This document shows positions 8,357 through 15,695 of a stretch of DNA of 64,000 nt, in pieces. Both the position numbers and the translations under genes were made by a program. The DNA lies in assembly GCA_964427285.1 (NCBI GenBank), contig CAYRTS010000008.1:8545-72544 (forward strand). Reading direction: 5' to 3'. The notes under the pieces are model-generated. The model was not told the origin of the DNA, made no database searches, and saw nothing but the letters and a program-made list of their open reading frames with translations. The DNA comes from SPCO01 sp964427285. GTDB taxonomy: Bacteria > Chloroflexota > Limnocylindria > Limnocylindrales > CSP1-4. The first letter of the stretch is position 1. Every line of letters starts with the position of its first letter.

Positions 8357-9032
8357 GGCGGGCTCGGCTCAACGCCCGGGCGCCGAGCGCCCCATGGAGT
8401 GCGGGCGCGACTGGCAGTCGACACTGCCTGCGTAGCACCGTCCGCTCGGTCACCTCGCCGGCCAGCCGGGACTCGCAGCTACCAATGGACGCGGGAGGTA
8501 GAGGTGCCGCCGGTCTTGACTTCGCGAAGTCGAATGGCAGTCGCGTCCGGCGCACCCGCTTCGGGGAAGGAGCCTCGTCGACCCGGTGCCACAGCCGGTC
8601 GGCGCGGTCCGACGCCTTCGCAGATCGCCTGGGCCGCCGAGTCCATGGGAGCGATGCGTCGACTGGCCCCCGATCACCGCCCGAGCGCTTCAATGGACAC
8701 AACCGCGACTGAGAGTCGACACGGGCAGGCGGGGATCTCGAGGCGACGTCGCTCCACGCGACAACGCGCCCGGCAGTCGCGAGCCGCCACCGAGCCCGGT
8801 GGCACGGCCGTGGCCGGGCAGGGCTCGCTGCTCAGTGTCGCCTGGTAGTCGCGCTTCGCTCGGAGCAATATCTGATCGTCCGCCTTCCCGACGTGGCCGC
8901 CCAGCGCGACCTCCGGAACCAGCGCGGGCGCCGCCCCTGAAAGCCGGTGTGCTATCCTCCCGCATCGGCCGTGCCGGGTCTTCGTGTACCCGCGCCGACC
9001 GCGAAAAGCGGTAGTCACCAAGGGGACAGACC
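8357..9032. other. 676-bp noncoding stretch between thrS and infC with repeated hairpins
   Basis: I see no credible gene on either strand. The stretch contains several short hairpins, for example CGACTG-G-CAGTCG near 8406 and the perfect palindrome GACTTCGCGAAGTC (8518-8531). A recurring element of the form GGCAGTCG appears at about 8412, 8537 and 8774, with a GGTAGTCG variant near 8846. It also holds a degraded second copy of the thrS 3' end. The -10-like TATCCT near 8953 may drive the infC operon. A structured leader controlling infC-rpmI-rplT is possible. I looked for the T-box GGTGGNACCGCG core and did not find a convincing match. Confidence 0.5.
8615..8733. repeat. Degenerate direct repeat of the thrS tail and downstream region
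   Basis: The segment starting CCTTCGCAGATCGCCTGG at 8615 repeats the segment at 8307, which is the 3' end of thrS. The similarity continues past the thrS stop: both copies later carry a CGCCCG-GAGCG block, an ATGGA and a GCGACTG-AGTCGACAC block (8365-8425 versus 8674-8722). The second copy has indels and does not encode the ThrS tail. It looks like an old tandem duplication about 308 bp apart. Confidence 0.65.
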
Positions 9033-10067
9033 ATCAGTCGAGACCTGCGCGTCAACCAGATGATCCGGATCCCACAGGTCCGGGTGGTCGATGAAGAAGG
9101 TGCCCAGCTTGGGGTGATGCCCACGCCGCGGGCACTCGAGATGGCGCAGGATCGAGGCCTCGATCTCGTCGAGGTTGCCCCGATGGCGTCGCCGCCCGTC
9201 GTCAGGTTCCTGGATTTTGGACAATACAAATACGAACTGACGAAGCGGGAAAAGGAAGCCAAGCGCAAGCAGCGCTCGGTGACATTCAAGGAAGTTCGCC
9301 TGTCGCCGAAGATCGGCATCGGCGACTTCGACACGAAGGTGAACCGGGCCGTTGAGTTTCTGGAGGATGGCGATCGAATCAAGGTGACGGTTCGCTTCCG
9401 AGGACGCGAGCTGACGCATCCGGAGCTCGGGCGGAACCTGCTCGCCAGGTTCACGGATCGGGTGAAGGATCATGGGCTCGCGGAACGGACGCCGTTGCTC
9501 GAGGGCAAGTCGATGCACATCACCATGGCATCGATTCACAAACCGAAGGGCCACGACGCTCCAGCGACCAAGGGTGGGGATGCCGGCGAGTCTCGAGGGC
9601 CGGCATCACCGGCTCCGCTTGGGGCTACCGGACAGTTGATATCACCGGCTCCGGTTGCGGCTCCGGTACCACCGGCTCCGGTTGCGGCTCCGGTGGCGGC
9701 CCCGGATCCAGTGGCAACCAGCGATCCAGCAGCAGCGCCAAAGGCAATCCTGGTCGAAGCTCCGAAAGCGGTTCCGTCAGACGCGCCACCGGCTGCAAGC
9801 CCCGCGGCTGCAAGCCCGGCCGGCGATGCCAGCCCGGCGGCTCCAAGTTCCGCCGAAGTCAATCCCTCAGAACCCAAGCCGCCACGGGCGACAGCAGCAG
9901 TCAGCGCGAAACCGAGGGCCATCAGGACACCTGCCAAATCGGGAACCGCGGCGGAGCCCGGGGACGCAGACGCCGACGCAGTGACTCGGAGCGCGGCCCA
10001 ACCCCGGGCCACCCGAACAACCAAGGCCAGGACCCCGGCGCCAGAGCCGGTCGCAACAGGAGAGTGA
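9033..10067 (+). CDS. infC: Translation initiation factor IF-3 with long Ala/Pro-rich C-terminal tail, probable AUC start
   Basis: IF-3 binds the 30S subunit and proofreads start codons. The N domain (LRVNQMIRIPQVRVVDEEG), the linker (KREKEAKRKQ) and the C domain (KVTVRFRGRE, MHITMA) are all present, ending near residue 169. About 173 more residues follow that are rich in Ala, Pro and Val and repetitive at DNA level around 9640-9700; this is unusual for IF-3. The first ATG, at 9060, lies inside the conserved N domain and has no ribosome-binding site. AAGGGGA at 9020-9026 is 6 nt before an in-frame ATC at 9033 that restores the N-terminus. A rare AUU-type start is known for E. coli infC autoregulation. 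The rpmI and rplT genes follow. Confidence 0.9.
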   Translation: MSRDLRVNQMIRIPQVRVVDEEGAQLGVMPTPRALEMAQDRGLDLVEVAPMASPPVVRFLDFGQYKYELTKREKEAKRKQRSVTFKEVRLSPKIGIGDFDTKVNRAVEFLEDGDRIKVTVRFRGRELTHPELGRNLLARFTDRVKDHGLAERTPLLEGKSMHITMASIHKPKGHDAPATKGGDAGESRGPASPAPLGATGQLISPAPVAAPVPPAPVAAPVAAPDPVATSDPAAAPKAILVEAPKAVPSDAPPAASPAAASPAGDASPAAPSSAEVNPSEPKPPRATAAVSAKPRAIRTPAKSGTAAEPGDADADAVTRSAAQPRATRTTKARTPAPEPVATGE

Positions 10068-10074
10068 GGCCGAA

Positions 10075-10272
10075 GTGCCAAAGATCAAGAGCCACAAGGC
10101 AGCCCAGAAGCGAATCGGCGTGACCGGCACAGGCAAGTTCGTCCGCGTCAATGCCTGGAGCGGCCATCACCTCGAAATCAAGTCGTCCCGTCGAACGCGC
10201 CGCTACGCCGGAAAGTCCGTGCTCGGGCCCGAGCACGCCAAGCAGGTTCGTCGCCTGCTGCCGTACCTCTAG
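10075..10272 (+). CDS. rpmI: 50S ribosomal protein L35
   Basis: 65 aa, basic, with the L35 pattern: KIKSHKAAQKRI at the N-terminus, then KFVRVNAWSGHH and RRYAGKSVL. It is part of the large ribosomal subunit. The start codon is GTG, 7 nt after the infC stop, with GGAGAGTGAGG overlapping the infC end as ribosome-binding site. The infC-rpmI-rplT order is the classic operon that in other bacteria is autoregulated by IF-3 and L20. Confidence 0.96.
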   Translation: MPKIKSHKAAQKRIGVTGTGKFVRVNAWSGHHLEIKSSRRTRRYAGKSVLGPEHAKQVRRLLPYL

Positions 10273-10287
10273 GAGCTGGTTCACCTC

Positions 10288-10638
10288 ATGGCACGAGTCA
10301 AGCGGGGCGTCACGTCCCACCGGCGCCACAAGCGCCTCCTCCATGATTCTGAAGGTCGCAAGGGCGCCAAGTCGCGGCTGATCAAGCCCGCTCGTGAAGC
10401 CCTGCTCCACGCACTCGCCTATGCGACCCGCGATCGCAAGCAGCGCAAGCGCGCCATGCGCGAGCTGTGGATCATCCGGATCAATGCCGCGGCCCGACAG
10501 CACGGCCTGACCTATGGCCAGTTCATCAACGGCCTCAAGAAGGCCCAGGTGGAGGTCGATCGCAAGATCCTCGCCGACCTGGCGGTCCGCGATGCGGGCA
10601 CCTTCGGTCGGATCGCCGAGCTTGCGAAGGGCGCCTGA
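10288..10638 (+). CDS. rplT: 50S ribosomal protein L20
   Basis: 116 aa, the normal length. It starts ARVKRGVTSHRRHKR and has the conserved YATRDRKQRKR and LWIIRINAAARQHGLTY blocks of L20, an early 23S rRNA assembly protein and known translational repressor of its own operon. The ATG has AGGAG upstream, next to the rpmI stop. A gap of about 110 bp with a TACCCT element (10674) separates it from pheS, so pheS may have its own promoter. Confidence 0.97.
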   Translation: MARVKRGVTSHRRHKRLLHDSEGRKGAKSRLIKPAREALLHALAYATRDRKQRKRAMRELWIIRINAAARQHGLTYGQFINGLKKAQVEVDRKILADLAVRDAGTFGRIAELAKGA

Positions 10639-10752
10639 CAGCCAGCCCCCGTTTCGGCAACCGATGGCCCGCTACCCTGTCCGAGCCCTCGACGTCGGTG
10701 ACGGTCGAGGGTTCGTGATTCTGATCACCGCCGCACGGCTACGAGGAACTGT

Positions 10753-11793
10753 GTGGACCTGGCCGGCCTGACCCGCGACCTGGACGCTCTCCGGGCCGAA
10801 GCGCTGGCCGCCATCGACCATGCCCCAGACAGCGCGACGCTGGATGCCGTGGCCCTTGACGTGCTCGGCAAGAAGGGCAGACTCACGACGGTTCTGCGCG
10901 GAATCGGGGCCCTCCCGCCCGACGATCGCCCCAGGGTTGGCGCCGTGGCGAACCTCGTTCGCGGCGCCATCGAGGCCGCCCTTGCCGAGCGCAGCGCAGC
11001 CATGCGCGGCTCGGAACTGTCCGCACGGCTGGCGGCCGAGACTATTGACGTCTCCACGCCGGGTCGGGGGATCCGTCGCGGCAGCCTCCACCCGAGCATC
11101 GAGGCGATGCGCGAAATCGCCGAGATCTTCGAGCAGTTCGGGTTCGTGACCTACGAGAGCCCGGAGATCGAGGACGACCGGACCAATTTCCAGATGCTCA
11201 ACATCCCGCCGGATCATCCCGCCCGCGACCTGTGGGACACCCTGTACGTGGACGTTGAGGGCCGGCTGCTTCGAACCCACACCTCGCCTGGACAGATCCG
11301 GGTCATGCACACGGAGCGACCGCCGATCCGGGCGCTGCTGCCCGGTCGCTGCTATCGCTACGAGTCGATCGACGCCAGTCACGCCTCCGAGTTCTTCCAG
11401 GTGGAGGGCCTGATGATCGATGAAGGCACGACGATGGCGCACCTCAAGGGCCTGCTGGACCAATTTGCGAAGGCGATGTTCGGGGCGGACAAGCAGACAC
11501 GGTTCCGGCCCGGGTACTACCCATTCACCGAGCCGTCCGTGGCCTTTGACGTGGAGTGCCTGGTCTGCGGGGGTTCCGGCTGTCCGGCCTGCGGGCGAAC
11601 CGGCTGGATGACGATTCTCGGGGCCGGCATGGTCCACCCGGTGGTGCTCCAGTACGGTGGCCTGGATCCGGAGCGCTACCAGGGCTTTGCGTTTGGCATG
11701 GGCCCCGAACGGATCAAGATGCTCAAGCACGGGATCACGGATCTCCGCCTCTTCCTTGAGAACGACCTCCGCTTTCTGGAGCAGTTCCGGTGA
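10753..11793 (+). CDS. pheS: Phenylalanyl-tRNA synthetase alpha subunit
   Basis: 346 aa. After an N-terminal coiled-coil region (1-90) comes the class II catalytic core: HPSIEAMREIAEIF, the motif 2 region RPGRCYRYESID-like (LLPGRCYRYESIDASH), FFQVEGLMID, and motif 3 near GFAFGMGPERIKML. A C-x2-C-x4-C-x2-C cluster (CLVCGGSGCPACG) matches the Cys-rich insertion found in many PheS proteins. It pairs with PheT to charge tRNA-Phe. The GTG start has GAGGA upstream. The stop overlaps the pheT GTG. Confidence 0.97.
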   Translation: MDLAGLTRDLDALRAEALAAIDHAPDSATLDAVALDVLGKKGRLTTVLRGIGALPPDDRPRVGAVANLVRGAIEAALAERSAAMRGSELSARLAAETIDVSTPGRGIRRGSLHPSIEAMREIAEIFEQFGFVTYESPEIEDDRTNFQMLNIPPDHPARDLWDTLYVDVEGRLLRTHTSPGQIRVMHTERPPIRALLPGRCYRYESIDASHASEFFQVEGLMIDEGTTMAHLKGLLDQFAKAMFGADKQTRFRPGYYPFTEPSVAFDVECLVCGGSGCPACGRTGWMTILGAGMVHPVVLQYGGLDPERYQGFAFGMGPERIKMLKHGITDLRLFLENDLRFLEQFR

Positions 11794-14282
11794 GGGTGCC
11801 ACTTTCGTGGCTGCGCGAGTATGTGGATGTGCAGCTGACACCCGAGCAACTGGCCGAGCGGCTGACCCTGCTGGGGATGGAGGTCCGCTCAGTCGAGACC
11901 TGGGGTGCCGATTGGGACAACGTCGTGGTGGGCGAGCTGCTCACCGTCGAACGCCACCCGCGCGCGGACCGGTTGTCCCTGACCCGGGTGGACGTCGGGA
12001 CCGGAGCACCCCTCGAGATCGTGTGCGGCGCCACCAACATCGCGCCCGGCCAGCACGTGCCGGTCGCCCTGCCCGGCGCTGTCCTGCCTGGCAACCGGCG
12101 GATCGAACGGACCGAGAAGATGGGCGTGGTCAGCAATGGGATGCTCTGTTCCGGCAATGAACTGCACCTGACCGGTGACGCGGACGGGATCCTGATCCTG
12201 GCCGGTGACGCCCGGATCGGGGCGCCGCTGGCGGACCTGTACGGCGACACCGTGCTCGACGTGGACGTCAAGCCGAACCGCGGTGACGCCCTGTGCATGA
12301 TCGGCCTGGCCCGCGAGGTCTCGGCGGTCACCGGGGCACCCGTGCGGTTCCCGGACACCGACCCACCGGAGTCGACGGCCGTCGGGGACCGAATCGCAAA
12401 CCACCTGCGAGTCGATGTCGAGGAGCCGCGCCTGTGCCCGCGATTTGTCGGCCGGCGAGTCCATGACGTGAGCGTGGGTCCCTCACCAGATCTGATCCAG
12501 ATGCGCCTGATCGCCGCGGGTCAACGTCCGATCAGCAACGTGGTCGACGTCAGCAACTACGTCATGCTGGAACTGGGCAAGCCGATCCACACGTTTGATG
12601 CGACAGCTGTGCCCGACGGCAGGATCGTGGTCCGCCTGGCTCGGATCGGCGAGACCATCGAGACACTCGACCACGTGACCCGCGAACTGGAGCCCGAGAC
12701 CCTGCTGATCGCGAGCGTACACGGGCCCCTCGGGATCGCCGGCGTCATGGGCGGAGCCAGTTCGGAAATCCGCGCGGCCACCACGGAGGTGATCGTCGAA
12801 TCCGCGATTTTCGATCCGGTGAGCATCCGCCGAACGGCGTTCCGGTACGCCCTGCGCTCCGAGGCCAGTCTCCGCTTCGAAAAGGGCCAGGAGCACCGCC
12901 TGGCGCGCCTGGGTGCTGATCGAACGGCGCGACTCATCGCCGAGTGGGCCGGTGGCCGGGTCATGGCCGGCGTCGTGGATACCAACTCCGCCGAACCTGT
13001 GCCTGCGAGGGTTGCGTTCCGGCCGGCGCGGATCAGCCGACTGCTCGGGGTGGACCTGCCCACGCCCGAGCAACGTGAGCTGCTCGGGCGCGTCGGCATC
13101 GCCACCGATGACGCACCCACCGGCACCCGGATTGTCATCTCATCGGAGCCAATGCCCCTCGTCGTGGACGCGGACAGCGCGCCGACGCTCCTCGCGACCG
13201 TTCCGACCTGGCGACGCGACCTCGCCATCGAGGCCGACATCGCTGAGGAGGTCGCCCGGGTCCGGGGCTTCGACGTCATTCCCGGGATCCTCCCGCACAC
13301 GCCGATGCCGCACTACCGGCCCTCGCCGCTCCGGTTGCGTCACCTCGTGCGCGAAACGCTCGCCGGGGCCGGGCTCAGCGAGGTGGTCACCTCCGCGCTC
13401 GTCGCCCCGGCGATGGTCGGGCGGTTCGGGCCATCGAGCGACCCGCTCCTGGCCGGCGAAGGCGACCCGGGTGGACGTCCCGTCACGGTCACGAACCCGC
13501 TTTCCAGCCAGCATTCGGTCATGCGTCAGAGCCTGCTCGGGAGCCTGCTGGAGATCGTTTCCTCCAACCAGCGCCAGGGTCGCCCGGACGTCGCCATCTT
13601 CGAGATCGGCAAGGGCTATGGCGCGACCAAGGACGGCGACGCGACCCACGAATGGTGGCGCCTTGGCATCGTACTCACCGGTGCTGCAGACAACCCAGCC
13701 TGGAACCGGCCGGCGCGTGGCTCCGACCTCGATGATGCCAAGGCCGTAATCGAATTGCTGGCACGGCGGTTGGGCCTGCCGTTCCCGACCTATACGCCGC
13801 TGCGGGATGACCCGCGGTTCCATCCTGGCCGCGCGGCGCGGATCACCGCAGGTTCCGGCCTGTCGGGGCGCATCGGCTCGCTCCATCCGGGCCTGGCGGA
13901 CGAGCTGGAGTTGCGCGCCGCTGAGGTGGTCCTGGCCGAAGTCGCGATTGAGGGCCTGTCCGGCGGTCAGCCGAGCATCCCGCGCGTTGTCGCTCCGTCC
14001 CGCCATCCGGCTGTCGAGCGTGACCTGGCCGTCATCGTTCCCGAGGCGACGCCGGCGGCGGACGTCGGGTCCTCGATCCGCGGTCATGGAGGACCCCTGC
14101 TCCAGTCCGTCGTCCTGTTTGATGTCTACCGCGGCAGACCGCTGGCTGAGCAGGAGAAGAGCCTGGCGTTCCGGCTCGCCTTCCAGGCCGATCGGACCTT
14201 GACCGAAGGCGAGGTCGATGTGGCCCTCGCCGCCGTGACCCGCGCCCTCGTCTCCGAGGTCAACGGTCGCCTGCGCACCTGA
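11790..14282 (+). CDS. pheT: Phenylalanyl-tRNA synthetase beta subunit
   Basis: 830 aa. It begins VPLSWLREYVDV, then has the tRNA-binding OB domain (about 40-150), the B3/B4 editing domain, B5 (about 395-480, DIAEEVARVRGFD), the catalytic-like core and a C-terminal FDX-ACB anticodon-binding domain (HPAVERDLAVIV to LVSEVNGRL). The start is GTG at 11790, overlapping the pheS stop as GTGA, so the two subunits are translationally coupled for stoichiometric production. Confidence 0.97.
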   Translation: MRVPLSWLREYVDVQLTPEQLAERLTLLGMEVRSVETWGADWDNVVVGELLTVERHPRADRLSLTRVDVGTGAPLEIVCGATNIAPGQHVPVALPGAVLPGNRRIERTEKMGVVSNGMLCSGNELHLTGDADGILILAGDARIGAPLADLYGDTVLDVDVKPNRGDALCMIGLAREVSAVTGAPVRFPDTDPPESTAVGDRIANHLRVDVEEPRLCPRFVGRRVHDVSVGPSPDLIQMRLIAAGQRPISNVVDVSNYVMLELGKPIHTFDATAVPDGRIVVRLARIGETIETLDHVTRELEPETLLIASVHGPLGIAGVMGGASSEIRAATTEVIVESAIFDPVSIRRTAFRYALRSEASLRFEKGQEHRLARLGADRTARLIAEWAGGRVMAGVVDTNSAEPVPARVAFRPARISRLLGVDLPTPEQRELLGRVGIATDDAPTGTRIVISSEPMPLVVDADSAPTLLATVPTWRRDLAIEADIAEEVARVRGFDVIPGILPHTPMPHYRPSPLRLRHLVRETLAGAGLSEVVTSALVAPAMVGRFGPSSDPLLAGEGDPGGRPVTVTNPLSSQHSVMRQSLLGSLLEIVSSNQRQGRPDVAIFEIGKGYGATKDGDATHEWWRLGIVLTGAADNPAWNRPARGSDLDDAKAVIELLARRLGLPFPTYTPLRDDPRFHPGRAARITAGSGLSGRIGSLHPGLADELELRAAEVVLAEVAIEGLSGGQPSIPRVVAPSRHPAVERDLAVIVPEATPAADVGSSIRGHGGPLLQSVVLFDVYRGRPLAEQEKSLAFRLAFQADRTLTEGEVDVALAAVTRALVSEVNGRLRT

Positions 14283-14407
14283 CCGCTTGGGACTCGCCCA
14301 AACTGACCACAACCGTGGTGGCCTCTTGCCGGGGCTGGATGGCCGCTGCTACCCTTGGCCGACTCTGGCCCCGACGCGAACCGGGAGCCTGATCATGGAG
14401 GCACTGC

Positions 14408-14995
14408 GTGAACCTCGGGGAGTTCTTCGGCGGGTTTGGCACCGTCGACCTGCTGATCGTGCTCTACTTCATCGGCTTCTTTGTGCTCGGTTTTGCCCAG
14501 GGGACCATCCGCCGTCTCCTTGGCATCGGCTCGGTCCTCTTTTCGTTTCTGTTCGCCGCCAACCTGGCCGATACGCTGGGCCAGTTCCTGGGTGACAACT
14601 GGACGCAGTTCCCGCGGTCGTACAGCTACATGCTGGGCTTTGGGCTGATCTTTTCCGCGTCGGTGGTCGCGCTGGCGCTCATCGTCCAGAGCTACTACCG
14701 GCCCCAGCAACTGTTCCAAAAGGCCCGCTTTGCCGACGAGATCATCGGTGGCTTCCTGGGCCTGCTTCAGGCGGCCCTGTTCTTCGCGGCGGTCCTGGTG
14801 ATCCTCGACAGCTTCTTCCGGATCCCGGGGCTCCCGGTCGACGCGCAGGAGTTGCCCTTCCTCCGCGAATTCTGGGGCGGCCTGGACCACACCCAGTTTG
14901 CGGCGGTGTTCCGAAACACGATCATCCCGCTGAGTTTCGTGCTCACCGGTTTGTTCATCCCGGACAACATCAAGCAGGCGTACCCGCTGCGCTGA
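14408..14995 (+). CDS. CvpA family inner-membrane protein
   Basis: 195 aa with four predicted membrane segments (about 14-34, 38-58, 78-98 and 115-135), led by VDLLIVLYFIGFFVLGFAQG, the N-terminal pattern of CvpA/colicin V production family proteins. Family members have been linked to envelope stress and solute or colicin export, and their mechanism is unknown. The GTG start has GGAGG about 6 nt upstream, and a TACCCT element lies at 14349. The stop overlaps the start of the DNA glycosylase gene as CTGA. A mutS2 partner nearby also occurs in other bacteria. Confidence 0.8.
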   Translation: MNLGEFFGGFGTVDLLIVLYFIGFFVLGFAQGTIRRLLGIGSVLFSFLFAANLADTLGQFLGDNWTQFPRSYSYMLGFGLIFSASVVALALIVQSYYRPQQLFQKARFADEIIGGFLGLLQAALFFAAVLVILDSFFRIPGLPVDAQELPFLREFWGGLDHTQFAAVFRNTIIPLSFVLTGLFIPDNIKQAYPLR

Positions 14996-15687
14996 GCCGG
15001 CCGCCGGTCTTCGCTCGGGAGGTCCTGGCCGGGCCGACGCTCGATGCGGCGCGTGCGCTGCTTGGTGCGCATCTGGTCCGGGAGGCCGCTACGGGTCGGC
15101 GGGTTGGCCGAATCGTCGAAGTTGAGGCGTACATCGGCCGGGATGATCTCGCCTCCCATGCCCGATTCGGCGTGACCGCGCGCAGTCGGCCGATGTTTGG
15201 GCCGCCCGGCATGACCTACGTGTACCTTGTCTACGGGATGCATGCCTGCCTCAACGTCGTGACCGAACCGGACGGCTCGCCGGCCGCCGTGCTGATTCGC
15301 GGGCTGGCGCCGGTCGAAGGACTGGATCAGATGCGCCTGGCTCGGGCGACCCAGGCGACGGCTGCACGCCGCGTGACGTCCCCCGATCAGCCGGCGAGCG
15401 ACCTGGAGCGCATCGCCAAAATCCCGGACCTGCGGCTGGCCAGCGGCCCGGGGCTGGTGGGGGCGGCGTTCGGCCTTGACAGAGGCTGGACCGGAATCGA
15501 CCTGTGCGATCCGGGCTCCTCGCTGCGCCTCGCGCCGCCGACCTTCGACCCCACCCGGGAGGCGCCAAGGATCGTTGCCACGCCCCGCGTCGGCATCGAC
15601 TATGCCGGGGCGCCATGGACGACCATGGCGTGGCGCTTCCTCCTTGCCGGCGACCCGTCTGTCTCGCGCCCGCACAGCGCCACCTGA
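14992..15687 (+). CDS. mpg: 3-methyladenine DNA glycosylase (AAG/MPG family), probable CTG start
   Basis: 231 aa. It removes alkylated purines in base-excision repair. TLDAARALLGAHLV, RIVEVEAYIG (with the catalytic Glu), the ASHARFG block and FGPPGMTYVYLVYGMH are typical of the AAG family. The first ATG/GTG/TTG in frame is GTG at 15172, which would delete the catalytic Glu. Upstream the frame codes for clear AAG sequence back to a CTG at 14992. This CTG overlaps the TGA of the cvpA-like gene as CTGA, the geometry used by other pairs here. The start is therefore inferred to be CTG; the function is not in doubt. Confidence 0.88.
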   Translation: MSRPPVFAREVLAGPTLDAARALLGAHLVREAATGRRVGRIVEVEAYIGRDDLASHARFGVTARSRPMFGPPGMTYVYLVYGMHACLNVVTEPDGSPAAVLIRGLAPVEGLDQMRLARATQATAARRVTSPDQPASDLERIAKIPDLRLASGPGLVGAAFGLDRGWTGIDLCDPGSSLRLAPPTFDPTREAPRIVATPRVGIDYAGAPWTTMAWRFLLAGDPSVSRPHSAT

Positions 15688-15695
15688 CACCCTCG

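Noticed and set aside
8357..9032. T-box leader or other riboswitch before infC
   Set aside because: GGTGGCACGG near 8800 and GAGGTGCCGCC near 8502 only loosely resemble the GGTGGNACCGCG core; no specifier-loop structure could be assigned.
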